Source of the DNA: Anaeramoeba flamelloides
Taxonomy: Eukaryota > Metamonada > Anaeramoebidae
DNA length: 64,000 nt
Assembly (NCBI GenBank): GCA_027625915.1
Contig: JANTQA010000076.1
Coordinates: 2,418,001 to 2,482,000 of the forward strand
Direction: 5' to 3'
Below, piece by piece: positions 24,931 to 37,261 of the stretch. Position numbers and translations under genes: made by a program. How positions within the stretch are numbered: the first letter of the stretch is position 1; every line of letters starts with the position of its first letter. The notes below the pieces were generated by a model. The model saw only the letters and a list, made by a program, of their open reading frames with translations. It was not told the origin of the DNA and did not search any database.

Positions 24931-26325
24931 CTTTAGGTGTACAAACAAAAACACCTTGATTTTTGTTGGAATCTGTAAATACAGATAAGAAGACACAATG
25001 GAAGAATTCTGTTTTTATATTTTTATATTTTATCATTATGAACAAAAATTGTTAAAAAAATAATAACTAAAAATTACATTTGAATGCATATACTTTTTAG
25101 TTTTGCTTTTGGATTTCTATTTGATAAAATTTAACTTTCAAGCGATCTATTATTTAGCAAATAAAAAAATGAAACTTTACAGAATAAAAATTAATAAAAA
25201 AAATATTCTTCCATTGGTTTTATCAAAATTTAAAACTGTCTCAAAATCAGTTTTCAAGAAAATAGATTCACAAATTGAACACTTTTGAAAACTTTCTTTT
25301 ATTACTTTGATAAAAGGGTTCATTTCTTTTGGAACTGATCTTTTATTCAAGTTAAAAAAAAGTACAATAATTTTTTTTTTAATTTGACAGTTCCAAACAA
25401 ATAGTGAATAAGGAGAAAAATGCACCTCGGAAATTTATCAGATTGAAGAAATCGCACGACGATAAATATATTAATTGTTTTGTACAAAAAAACAATACAC
25501 TTTGAAATTTTGAAAAAACAGTGGTTTTAAATCCGAACACATAGCTAAAGGGAAATAAATTGTAAAAAAAAATTTTTATTTTTTGTTGAAAATGATTCTG
25601 ATAAGTAAAAAAAATCAGTACACATTCTTGGACAAACAAAAAAAGGATGATCTACTGAGTTGAGTGTCTCAAAAAATCCAAACCTTTTTCAAGATGATTT
25701 GTAAATACTTTCGAATTGAAATTCACTAGAACATAAATTTTATCTAAAAGTTCATGAATGAAGAGCTTGTTTAAATCTCAATAATTTTCATTTTAACTTG
25801 ATTTTTTAAAGATCTTATATTTTTTAAGGACGAAAAAAATTAAATATTTGAGGACTTGATATTATAATTTTCTCATTTTTTACAGTTATTTCTACAAAGC
25901 TAGTACTTTTTTTTTTATTCAAATTACAAAATAAGCATTAATAAAAAGTTTACTTTTTTTTTACCAAATGATTTTTTTCCTACCCCAGCCTCTGTACCAC
26001 ATTTTATCTTTTGACCCTCAATTTTTTCCAATGAAAAACTTTTTGAAAGTTTTAATTCTAAAAAATACCTCACTTTTTGAAAATGTACTTCACAAGAAAA
26101 TGTCAGTATTTTTTCGAAAAATGTGCATTTATTTCCATAAATTCTCCAACCGGAAATATATCTTATAATGTTAAGGGAGTTATGTCTCACAAGTAGAAGT
26201 CATAGATTAAAGTATGAAGTTATTGCGTGTAATTCACATTGGTACTACATGGTTCAAATGTCTCTAAAATATAGATGTGTCAAGTCGTACTATTTTTTGA
26301 TCTGATCTATTAAAAATGATCAATG

Positions 26326-26478
26326 TAAACTCTTTTTCAGTCAAAGGGGCCCAGTTTTATTGAAGAAATGGAAGACATTCTATGAGTTTAATTCATTACT
26401 CTTATCAAACTAAAATTTTCAATTTTTAGATCAAAATCATTTTTTCTTATTTTGTAAAATTTTGTTTTTTTTGTTTTT

Positions 26479-26528
<50 letters not shown>

Positions 26529-26891
26529 TTAACTTTGAAAAAAAAAAAGTTTGAAAAACGAAATAAACATTAAGAAAAGTTAAGCTTTGTATGTTCTTTT
26601 AAAATTCATACATTTACAAGTAAAAAATCTTATTGTCAACAATTTTAATTTCCTAAAGAAATTGAGAATTTTGCACGAGACGTTCCAATGAATGGGGCCC
26701 AAAAAATTTTTTTAACATTTTTTTTTTTTTTGAAATTTATGGTTTTTTTCAGGGGTTTCTTTTATAATTATGGACTCTTATAAGAAGTTTATTATTTCTC
26801 GTATTTCTAAACAATCTAAGTTTGGTTGATTCTTAAAAATAAAGTGACTTTTTCATTTTTGGCTGGGCCCCTTTGAGTGAAAGGGAGTTTA
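26326..26891. mobile_element. 540 bp-family inverted-repeat element, copy A
   Basis: Terminal inverted repeats of 29 bp run 26326-26354 and 26863-26891, with the core TCAAAGGGGCCCAG and few mismatches. The centre contains the longest T run of the window (26482-26523). There is no coding frame. It sits inside a TTAAGGG repeat. Relatives lie at 56612-57151 and 62964-63494, plus a fragment near 1690-1879. Confidence 0.8.
26482..26523. repeat. T homopolymer of about 42 nt
   Basis: An uninterrupted T run lies inside the 566 bp element. Its exact length is likely to be an assembly or slippage estimate. Confidence 0.9.
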
Positions 26892-27589
26892 TTTGTAAAA
26901 CACATATTGATTTCAGTAAAAAATCTACACTTGGACACAAATTTAAGGGTCGAATTATCCATTTTCAAAATTGCAAAATATCTTTCTTAAATTTATGGCT
27001 GAATGTAGATTAATTGCGAACAAATTCATTTTTTTTTAAAAATGAAATAATTAATAAATATATTTTTTTGATACCTTTTTTCTGAAATAATGGAAATATA
27101 TTGAATGATAATTAGGGTTAGAAAAAGGAAACATAAACCAATTAGTCTTTGTGTTTTTATCTTGATAATTATAGAATTAATCTTTTAAATAAAAAAATCA
27201 AAGAAATAGTTACTATTGGAAGTTCTAAATATGAATTTTTATATTACTGGAAATGCTTTTGGTTGAGTTTCTATTTTGAGATTTGGAAAAGGAATTTTAA
27301 AAAAATATGTACAAAAATGAAAATTTTTAATTATCAAAAATTCTAGATAAGAAATTATGCAAAAAAATTATTCTTAGATAAAATACACAGAAACTCTTCA
27401 ACATGACTAATCAAAATTATGAAATTTACTGCACTTGTCAGGAATTTTTTATCAAAGCTCTTATGGTTAGAAAACTTAAGGTAATAAAGAAAAAATAATA
27501 AATAAAAAAATAGAAAATAAAAAAATTCCTAAAATTGTAAAAAAATATACAAATTCGGGTACCTAGTGCCCCACTTTTCGGAGTCGTGG

Positions 27590-27800
27590 AATACCAATTT
27601 ATTAATCACAGTTTGTGGAATCTTATTATTAATAATCTTTCTATCGGGTTTTTTACTCCTCCTGTTTCAGGATGTGGATAATTTTTAATTTGGTCATGAA
27701 AATGATAGATTTATTTTTTATATATAGTTTAATTATTTTTCTTCTTCTCTTTTTTTTATTTGATGATTTTTCTTTAATTACCCCTTTCTATAAATAAATA
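27590..27800 (+). repeat. Dispersed repeat shared with 1-245
   Basis: It has the same block order as the first 245 bp of the window, including TTTTTCTTCTTCTC and TTTAATTTGGTCAT, and is again followed by a copy of the 525 bp element. Confidence 0.5.
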
Positions 27801-28063
27801 AAAAATTAAAATTTTTAATTTGATCCTTAATAAAAAATGTTTTTATTTTTTTGTGAAATAATAATTATAATAGATTTTTTAGATTATGTGAACCACCAAA
27901 CTAATAGCATTTACATCCAATTACAGCATACTTTAATTATTGATTGATCTATGATTATGGTATTCCATTAACAAAAATAAAATGAACAATATTTAACTTC
28001 CCTTTTCAACAAACTATTATTTATTTAATAATCATTTTTCTTCAAATTACACCAGAAAATAAA

Positions 28064-28595
28064 CTAAAATTCAAAATTTTCGACACAGCTAAAAAGTTCC
28101 AAACAATCATAATAATACAAATTCATTCAAATTGGAAATAATTTTGGATTTTTTTAAAATATGAAACTCATTTTTTCATTTTTAAGTTTTTTTGTCTTCA
28201 TTTTTTGAATTACATAACTTGTTTCGTTCGATCCATAATTGTTTCAAACAGTTGATATTAAGTTAAAGTTGAGTTGTTCCAAATAGAAGAACTCAAATAA
28301 AATTAGTCAATGGATATCTAACCATTTGATCGATCAATATGACTATTAGAATTTAAACAAATTTACCCATGTATTTTTTTGTTTTGCTCTCTCCCAAATT
28401 TTTAACCCACCAATAATTTATTAGCATTAATAATTATTTATTTTTTGTTTTGTGAGTATTGTAATTTATAAAAAATTGTTAACATTCCAATTAGTGAATG
28501 ACTCTAATTTGAAATTTCTTCTTTAATTGATTACAGAAGAATTTTTTTTCAGAAATTGAATTTTGGTGTGTTTAAAAATATTGAATTGGTGTTTA
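28064..28595 (+). mobile_element. 525 bp Tc1/mariner-like element, diverged copy
   Basis: The left end ATTCAAAATTTTCGACACAG and the interior (AATTGGAAATAATTTTGG, TTGATCGATCAA near 28330) follow the intact copy at 34541. The right end is eroded (TTGAATTGGTGTTTATATAT). It is older than the other copies. Confidence 0.55.
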
Positions 28596-29252
28596 TATAT
28601 TATTTTCTGATTGATTTTTTTTTTTTTGTAAAACCTTCAATTTTTTCAGATAATTTTCTAAAACCTATTTATTGATGAATAAATTTTGAGAATTGTGGTT
28701 ATCTATTTAAAATCCCAATTTAAATGAGAATTAAGTTTGAGATTAATCATTAGAATAAAAAAAGAATCTTTTCGATTTCAGGAAATCAAAATATAGAATT
28801 ATTTTTTCTTTGTTTCCGAAAAATAATCAAAATGTAAACTCTGATTATAAAACATTTTTTGAAAAATACGAAAAAAATAAAAAAATGAAATTGTTTTGAA
28901 AATAAATACAATAATAAATTATCAATGGAATAGTGTCCAATTAAAAGTTTGATATAGTTGATTGCTTTATAAAACAATGAAGATTTTGAATATTTTTTGA
29001 GTAAATCAAGTATTTTTTTAAAAAAAATAAAAATCACCAATAAATCAATTCTTAATTAAAGCAGAAGAATTCCTATTAAGAAATTGTTTACCCCCCTTCA
29101 AAGCCCAGAGAGTATTTTTTTTTTTTTTTTTCGAATAAAACAAACACCAAATTAAATAAATGTACAATTTTTTTAAAAACTAATAATAATATAACCTATC
29201 ACTATTATGAAGAATTAATATTCAATTAAAATAGAAATAATTATTTATATAT

Positions 29253-32200
29253 TTATTTTATTCTTGAAAATTGTATTTCATCTGTATTAGGATAATGTAC
29301 AACAAAAGAAAAATCTGTTGAAAAGCACCCAGGGTTACAATAATTACAATTATTATATTTTCCAGAATATTGTTCAAATTTATCAGCCAATATTAACTAT
29401 TGTGTTATTTAACAAAAAAAAAAAAAAAGAAGAAAAGAGAAAGAAATTAATAAAATTTATATATAATAATTATAAGAAATAATTTAAAGAAACATTGAAA
29501 TACACAGATATATGTAATGTATAAAATGATAAAATATTAAATAATAAAAATAAGAATAAGAATAAATAAATTACAGTGTCTGGTGTTGGAAATAATCTTA
29601 AAGAATAATCAAAATTCCATAATATTGGGCGAATGTTTAATGGGAATGGGAAAAGATATGCTTGGTCAATGATTGTTTTTGCAATGCTGTTTGCAATTTC
29701 GGAATTTTTTGTAGGGGTGGGGAAGATCGAATGCCTTAAAAATTTATTTATTAAATCCTCTCTACAAATAACAATTTCCTTTGTAAAAAAACGAATTCTG
29801 CAAGGGTTGGAAACAAAATGCGAATTTTTAGACAAGAAATTTTTATTGGTTGTTAATTGGGAGCTTCCTTTATATGTTGTTTTAAACATTGAGATTAAGG
29901 AATTTGAAATGGATTTTCTTGGTAATAATGGGGAATATGAAATATCATGAATTCCAGGAACAAAAATGAATTTGGAATGTTGACAAATAAAATCATAATT
30001 AATGATTAAATCCCGAAGTCTAAGAAAGGCATTTCTTCTTTTTTCTAATTGCTTTGTGCTGCCATCAAATGGGGTTGAAAAAAAGTTTCCTATTAATAAA
30101 AATATCGAAGGTGGCTCTTCAATATTAAATCCAGTGAAAAGCTTTTCCAATTTTTCAAAAACGGAATCTTTATCCAACCATATTTCTGAAATGATGATCA
30201 TTTGTTGATCAGGATCGTTAATTTCCTCTTCTTGCAATTTCAGAAACCAAGGCTCGCTCAAGGTTTCATCGATCAACGATAATCCTCTTTTGTCTTGTTC
30301 AAGATGCTTAATCGTTTCTTCCCTTGATTCTGGTGGCGGAAAGCCAATAGTTTTGACAACAAACTCATCTTCGTTGTTACACCTCCCTTCTGCAATTACA
30401 ATCGAATTTTCTGTAAAAATGCCATTTGCGGTCTATAAGGAAGGAAATTAAAAACATCAAAGATAGAAATAATAATTTTAAATTGAAATTTATTTTTTTT
30501 TAAATTTTTATAGAATTGTATTTATACAAAATGGTCAATAAAAAAACAATAATAATTCTATTATCAAATTTTTTATTATATTTTGTCTTGATATTTTTTG
30601 TTAATTAAAAATAGTTTCTAATTTTGGTTTATTTATTTTTTTCTAAATACTGTTATTTTCTAATTAATAAATAAAAATTTTTATTTCAAGTTCCAAAATG
30701 AATATTATTTATTACTGTTACAATCAAATTTGCAGAGTAAAAAATTTTTCATCGAGTTAACTCAGGAAGTTTAATTTATTTCCAAAAATATCATTTCTAA
30801 ACGACGTTGTAAAGATCTTTGGGTTTTCTTCAACTTATAAACTATTAGAAAAATATTTTGGAATGTCAACAAAAAATTTTCATTTTTTAATTGGAATTTA
30901 ACAGTACGTTAAAACAAAGTCAAATAAATAAAAAAAATTATCTGATTTTTTGAATTTTTTTTTTGCCAAAAATATTGTAAGATATATCTCTTTCTGGAAG
31001 AGAAAGAATGATCCAAACAACAACTAAACCCGGTATATATTTACCGGTGTATCCATTTTAGCGGTTCTCACATCTGCCTTTCTTAAAAGGTAGTGAGTAC
31101 AAAAGTTTTTTGATCAGTGTAATTATTTTTGAAAAGAATATTAAATTTTGCAAAATTATTTTCTTTTTGTTTAATTGTTTTTTTTTTTTGCTTTGTTGTT
31201 TTTTTCAAGTTTGTTTTTCCATAAATAAAAGATTTTATTTTTATTGCTGCAATTTTTAAAAAACCTAAAAAATTCAAAACTTGCCTTTAAAAAATTTCTA
31301 TTGAGACCAAAATGGAATTAAAAAACAAGATTAATAAGAATAAAAGTATTCATTGTTTTTTATATTTTAGGATCAAAAAAAAAATGAGAATATTCATAAA
31401 AAAAAGTATCCGATTTTGGACATATTTCTCTTACTTTCAGAAGAAAAATTTTGTTTTGAAAATCTGTTTAAAGTTGTAAAAAAGAAAGAATTCAATGAAA
31501 AGTTTAGAGATCAAATTCTTGACAAGTAAAAAAGTTTTTTTTTATTTATTTTTGTTAAATAATTCATTCACAATTGAAAACCCCATTTTCCTAATCTTCA
31601 AGTATACCATCCCCCCCATCCACCTCCACGGCCTCCATGGGTATGTTGATTTTGTACAAATTGCTTAAAGGGTGTAATTTTTAAAAAAAAGTTTCTTATC
31701 CAAGAAAATATAAAAAAAGATAACAAACTAAACAGAAAATATGGCCAAACTATCTTGAAATGAATAAAAGCTTAATTGTCCAGTTGAGTTGGCAATCTCA
31801 AATGCATATAATAACCATTTTATTTTTTTTATAATAATATCCATCAAAAGGACAGTTGTTTTCCAAAAGCGCGGACTAAAAATTTTATAAGCGCTAGTTC
31901 AAACTTTCTAATTCGTCTGTTTTAAACTGTTTGAAGAGTACTTTAGACAAGTTTTAATCCACACCTTTTTAAAAAAGCGAATTTATTTTCAAAAAAACAG
32001 GGCAAATTTATTTTAAAATATCTTTATTAAACTTGAGTCTTATATTATCATTTAAATATACAAAATCGTTTATTTGTTATTAATCGATTCTTGAGAATAA
32101 TCCAATTTATTTATTTGTAAAACATTACTTTCATTAAAGATATCAAAGTTTCTCTTAACTCAATTTTAGATGATATTTTTGATAAGGAGTGAAAATTAGT

Positions 32201-35200
32201 AAGTATTTTTTCTTTTTGGTCATAAAAAAATTTCTGAATAAAAGAGGTTTAACCTCGAAAGAATTTCAAAGAGAAGGGGAAAATTTATAACTGTTTTTTA
32301 TTGTTTAAAAACTCGTTTGTATCCTTACCATATTGCCCTCGTTTTTTTTTTTATTAAAATTTGTCGTGCATTGTTTTCTCAAAAAAAAAGTGCAATTTTT
32401 TTTTCATTTTATAGGAATTATTTTAATGAACATATTTTGAAATACATACCAATAGGCACCTGATTCAATTAATTTAAAGTTTCCTACTTAATTTTATATT
32501 ACCAATTTACAAATAAAAATACGTTCAATGAAAATATTAATTGAAATATTAAAAAAAAATTTCATGCTTTTTTCGAAATACATTATACTCTTTTTTGATT
32601 TTTTTTTTTTTCCTTTTTGAAAACTTTTTTCTTCAAGAATACTGCTTTACAGCAGATATATTTTGCACCCCTTTCACTTGGCTCATCAATAATTTTAATT
32701 ATTAATCCCAATATCTCCAAGGTTTTCGATTTAATCGTTAACTAAATTGTTCCGCAAAGGAATTGTTATATGTAACACAGTAAATCAACCTTAACTAACT
32801 TATTTTGGTAAGGGGAATTCTTTATTGAATTCAGTTGTAAGACGAAAATGTAAAAATGTAATTCTTATGATGTGGTGATATGTATGAAGGTATGTATAAG
32901 TATGCTCGTCTGGATTAGGGTTGTTTGGATAGTATGTTAGAGAATTTAGGTGGGTATTTTATGAAAAAAATAAATAAAATTAAAAAAACTTTGGTGTTAG
33001 ATACAATCAAAACAGTACCTCTCCCCTTCAGTGAAATTTCGAGATGAACATTTGTGGATAAAATTAGATTTCGAAAAATTGTTAAAAAGTAATTAGTGTA
33101 GAGGCTAATGAGTTTTTGAGATAGAATATTACTAGTTCTTATTTTGAATTTGTCAATAACATTAACAAAATTTTGTTTCTTGGCAAGTGAATTTTCCAAA
33201 AGTTGGTTTTTAAAAAATCTTTTGAAAAAGTACACAATTTGATTAAAAATTAACATTTTCCCATTTTTGAAAATAAATTTTTTCTTTCATTATTTTGTTT
33301 GTTCATTTCTCTTCGATAACAAATACCCAACAACATAACCCAAACAATAAAATCTAAAATTCCTTCAATTTGGACAATAATAGAACATTTTTAAAATTAA
33401 GAATTTTTAAAATTTTAACATATCTTCTTTTTTTTTTTTTGCCTTTTGAAAAAGTTATAGTGATCTATAAAAAAGGTCTGAAATGGATCGATAATAAAAT
33501 TATTTTAATTTATGTTTGTGACTATTACCTTTTAAGTTTAAATTGTCTTATTATTGTTATTTTTTTACCAGTGCAAAGAATGTAACAGAACGCCCATTTC
33601 AACCTGTCTCTATTTTTTGTGTGCTTTCTGTTATTTCTATATTTTCTGTGATTCGAAAAGAGATATAATATTGGAAACTATTTCATTTCATAACAACATA
33701 ACTCGGAATTTTTTTTTTAAAAAAAAAATCTCTAAATTTTTGTATTTTTGAAATATACTCATATAATAAACACTATTATACTAAAAATTTTGGAAAAGGT
33801 TTACAACTTTATTCGATATTAATGGGAATTGAAATAAAAATCAATATTTTCAGTTATATTTTTTTCATTTTTAATTTGTAAAATTTTTGAATTTTTTAAT
33901 TGACTCGGTGAAGAGATTGCTTAAATCTCTCTTTTTTTTAAGAGTCCAAAAAGAATTATATTTTTTCAATTTTAAAATAAAATCAAATATTTCATTCAAA
34001 AGATATCACTAAATTAAATTGAAAAACTGATTTTTTTTCTGTTTTTGGAATATTTTTTATCATTTTATTTTATTTTTTCATGTTCATGTTTTAATATATA
34101 TTCCCTGTTTTTTTCTGCAAATTGTTTTAACATTTATTCTTTTTTCATTCTTAATATTCAATCAAAAAATCATTAGTTGTAACTTATTTCAAAAAAAAAA
34201 AAAAAAAAACCCAAAAATAAGTTTTTTTTTTCAAAAGCTGGTAATTTTGAAAAGAGGGGTATTCGATTCTTAATTAGTTTAATAGCTATTTATTCCCATT
34301 TACATATAATTATCATAACTTTGGAAAAATGATTTTTAAAAAGATGTATAACTGAAAATCCAATATGCAGTTTTGGCTATCTTTAAATTTCAGAATTTAT
34401 TTTTTCCTTGTAGATTATTAAGTTTGATCCAATTTTTTTTTTTCTTACTAATCCATTTTCAATTTTATTGTTTCCTTATGTTGCCACTTTTCTTTATTAA
34501 TTTTCATATTATTTAATATATATATATATATATATATAAACTAGATTCCAAAATTTTGGACACAGTTTAAACAGTTGAAAGAACATCATTACTGCACTTT
34601 AAATTCAATTTGGAAAGAATTTTGATTTTACAAACTATTTCATTTTTTGTCTTTTTTGTTTTGTTTTCATTTCCTTTTTTGCCAGTTACGTAATCTGTTT
34701 GGTTAGATCTGTGAATTTTTTTCAATGGTTGATAGAAGGTTAGTGTTGAGTTTGTTAAATTGGAAAATCACATATAATCAGTTGATGATATCTTATCATT
34801 TGATCGATCAACAATTGTTGCTAAAATTTCAACAAATTTACCAATACATTTTTTGTTCCGCTCGTTTCATAATTTTGGACACACCTGTTTTTATTTTTGA
34901 GTTTTATATTTTTTTCTTTTATTTGGATTAAAATGATTACTTAGTAAAACATTAATACTGAGCAACTTAAATGTTGTTTTATATTAGGTTTGGAAAAATA
35001 CAATAAATTGGGTTTATTTTTGCCTATTTTTGATTTTAGGTGTGTCCAAATTTTTGGAATGGGGTTTATATATATATATATATAATCGAATAAAAAATGG
35101 CTGAAAATTGAATATATTAAATGAAACAAAGCATTTTATGTAATTTTGAAATTTTGTTAAAAGGCAAAAAAAGAAATATACAAAAAATAAAAATGGAACT

Positions 35201-37261
35201 TTTAGTTTGGTTAACCGTTCAAATTTTTGATACCAGTTTTGTTTTTCTTGGTATTAATAGGAAAAGTAAATTAGAAACGATATGATCATTTCTTCTATTT
35301 AAATAATTTTCTTTATTTTAAAAAATTATTTGAAAGAACTATTTTAATATGGTAAATTATTTTTTTATACTTTGTCTGTAATTGTAATAAAGATAATTTT
35401 TTTTTATTTTTATTGTGAATTGTTTTTGATAATTCAATAATGAAGATTTATTCTTTTAGAAAGAAAAAATAAACTTTTAAATGTATTGAATTTGATTCTT
35501 TTTGGAAAAATCGCATTTTAATGAAAAATTGAGTTTTTTGTTAATTAATACCGATAAAATCGAATTGCTCTAATTGAAATTTTATCTCAAAAATTCGATA
35601 AGGAAGTACCATTAAATCTCTAGAATTTTCCTTTTTGATGATTTTGTCGAGACATTTGGTTTTTTTCAATAAACAATTTATCAAAATATTGGGGATTAAA
35701 AATAAAAATGCCCGTTTCTTAAATGGGAAATGACAGTAATGAAATGTAAATGTATTTATGGCTTTGTCGGTATAAAAATAAAAATAAATGAAAAATTGAG
35801 TTAGATCTGAAATTGTAAAAAAATATTTGTTGAATAGTATGTTCTTAAAAAGACTATTATGATATTTTGAAAGGAGGATCGATAATTTTAAGAAATTAAT
35901 ATATCAATTTTTATGAATACAAGATATACATATATAAAAACTGTCATAGTTTTTACAAAAATGTCAAATTTATTAAAAAAACGTAAAAATTTAAGAAATC
36001 AATTTTTATGTATGTGTTGTGTGTTCTTTGAAAGAAAATAGTTTTTTTAACAGAATTGATAATTTCAAGGAATTTTCGAAGCAATCCTTCTGAGAAAGAT
36101 CCCTTTTGAGTGTATTTTTCATATTAATAGCACATATATTTTTAATAACCTCAATAATATTGTAGTTAACTTTCAAAATGCGAACAAACTGCTCATTTTT
36201 TTAATCGATCATTAAAAAAGGAATTTTTTTCTCTTATTTTAACTAAAATTTTATCATAAAACCATTCCTTGAAATTATTCCCAAAACTTAATTTTAAGTC
36301 CCGAAATAATATTAATTAAAAAAAAAAAAAAAAAGTTCCAAAAGAATATTCAAAAAAAAAAAATTAAAATTCTTACCTTGGTTGTTTCAAAATTAACTTT
36401 AATCCAACCAGAAGGATCTTCAATATAAAAAACCTCATCTTCAAGTTGAGTGATCATTCCCAATATAATCCTTTTTTTTGTATCTCCAAGAAGAGAAATA
36501 ACTGAAGAAATCTTTATTTTTGTGAAAATCAAAGAGGTAGAACAAATAATGAGAATTTTGATTTTTTTTTTTAAAATGTGTTCTTCTTGTTGGGAATAGA
36601 AAAAAGAAAAGGAAAAATAAAAAAAGAAAAAGATTTACAGAATATGAGGATTCTTCATTTGAAGACTCTGAAGTTTTTGAGCTGAAAAGAGAATTCCTTA
36701 AAGTTCGTTGAATGAGAATTTCATATCTTTCATTAAACATTGAAACTTTCGTTTCTGAAATGCCAAGAAACCCATTTGGCTTTGGATCTTTTGAATAGAT
36801 GATAGATTTGATGTTGCTGCTTTTGTAAGAAAATTTTGGTTGTTGAAATACATCAATTATTTCAATTGTTTCTTCTTCAGAATCAATTTTGGATTTTTGT
36901 TTTTCTTGTTCTTCAAGAAATTCCTTTAAAACCTTTGTTACTAGATCAGATTCAACCATCCGAGACACTTTGTTATGAAGAGAATAAAGTACAATTTTCA
37001 AAAACAGAGAAGATCTGACCGTTAAATAATAAAAAATTTAAAAAAAAAAAAGAAGAAAAGCAAATTTTACATACTTTCGTTTTCACTGCCATGTTTTTCA
37101 CATATTTTTGTTACTAACAAAGACAAAAGATCCAGATCAATCTCTTTGCCAGACTCGTCAGTCACAACGTCAATTATTAATTCTGTTGCATTTGGTCTGA
37201 CAGAAAATCCTTGGTATTTAAATTGTCCAATAACTGTACGTCGAAATTTTATTTTACTCAT
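29253..37261 (-). CDS. DNA polymerase epsilon subunit 2 (B subunit), five exons
   Basis: This is the second-largest, non-catalytic subunit of the leading-strand polymerase, acting in the nucleus. Exons on the minus strand are 37261-37071, 37014-36639, 36511-36377, 30432-29575 and 29396-29253. Phases agree at every GT-AG junction, giving 567 residues against 527 in human. Conserved landmarks in order are an N-terminal helical domain, MFNERYEILIQRTLRN, LLGDTKKRIILGMITQLED, YIEDPSGWIKVNF and TIGFPPPES. Then come IISEIWLDKD, LLIGNFFSTPF, FVFVPGIHD, NPCRIRFFTKEIVICREDL, WNFDYSLRLFPTPD and the C-terminal NPGCFSTDFSFVVHYPN. The calcineurin-like fold lacks metal-binding residues, as normal for this family. 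Introns are 56, 127, 5944 and 178 bp. Exon 1 is placed to end at AT|GTAAAA because only that donor keeps the frame; GTATGT lies just upstream. Confidence 0.94.
31598..31844 (-). pseudogene. Possible small nested gene or relic with Gly/Trp-rich tail
   Basis: The only G+C-rich island of the intron encodes, on the same strand as the host gene, a 57-codon open stretch. It has a hydrophobic segment (WPYFLFSLLSFFIFSWI), then FVQNQHTHGGRGGGWGGWYT and a TGA stop. A second open stretch starts at an ATG at 31844 in another frame and overlaps it. A single membrane helix followed by a glycine-rich tail recalls the selenoprotein K family, which is only a guess. No selenocysteine context is seen. It could be a real small gene with an unresolved 5' exon, or a frameshifted relic. 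Confidence 0.3.
31999..32560. repeat. Dispersed 0.5 kb repeat, copy in pol epsilon intron
   Basis: It is collinear with 55940-56450 in the AMPK gamma intron. Shared words are TTTATTTTAAAATATCTTTA, TATAACTG, TTTTATTGTTTAAAAA, TTGTATCCT and AAAGTTTCCTACTTAATT. No terminal inverted repeats are apparent. The copies are clearly diverged. Confidence 0.65.
34541..35064 (+). mobile_element. 525 bp Tc1/mariner-like element, best-preserved copy
   Basis: The left end is ATTCCAAAATTTTGGACACA. The right end TGTGTCCAAATTTTTGGAAT is its inverse with one or two differences. (TA)n tracts flank both sides. The palindrome TTGATCGATCAA occurs near 34798 and an internal TTGGACACACCTG near 34876. No transposase frame is present, so movement must have depended on an enzyme supplied from elsewhere. 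Confidence 0.8.

Larger units (their letters stand above)
26169..27260 (+). repeat. TTAAGGG-starting dispersed repeat, copy 1 (interrupted)
   Basis: It begins TTAAGGGAGTTATGTCTC and is collinear with 63573-64000 and 49176-50250. Shared blocks include a TACTACAT(A/G)GTTCAAAT(A/G)TCTC stretch and, later, GCAAAATATCTTTCTTAAAT, then a TAGATTAATTG block. The 566 bp element 26326-26891 splits it. Confidence 0.6.
21006..29252. other. 8.2 kb convergent intergenic stretch, repeats and relics
   Basis: It lies between the 3' ends of urocanase and pol epsilon subunit 2. No intact recognised gene is present. Protein-like fragments occur on the plus strand at about 21610-22330 (weak) and 23330-24930 (stronger). 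Repeats are listed separately. They include a TTAAGGG-starting repeat with a nested 566 bp element (26169-27260), a 42 nt T run and a diverged copy of the 525 bp element. The rest is AT-rich with no other feature I can support. Confidence 0.55.
30433..36376 (-). other. 5.9 kb third intron of pol epsilon subunit 2
   Basis: The donor is AAG|GTAAGA and the acceptor CCTTATAG. The flanking exons join two blocks that are contiguous in the human protein. The intron holds a complete 525 bp element (34541-35064), a 560 bp dispersed repeat (31999-32560), a possible small coding relic with a glycine-rich end (31598-31844), and a short protein-like stretch near 30990-31085 readable on both strands. The remainder is AT-rich with no feature I can support. 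Confidence 0.92.

Noticed and set aside
26482-26523. Poly(T) as a retrotransposon tail
   Set aside because: It lies in the middle of an element with inverted terminal repeats, so it is internal low-complexity sequence, not a tail.
31621-31650. tRNA or other structured RNA at the G+C-rich island
   Set aside because: No cloverleaf pairing can be drawn; the glycine/tryptophan codon pattern explains the composition better.
33554-33751. Cysteine-rich frame (CKECNRTPISTCLYFLC) in the pol epsilon intron
   Set aside because: Antisense to the host gene, no recognised zinc-binding spacing, no splice context; probably chance.
36438-36475. Reading straight through 36377-36639 without an intron
   Set aside because: An in-phase acceptor at 36512 restores the contiguous conserved sequence SYS-ISSVISLLGDT, so the 127 bp between 36512 and 36638 are intronic.
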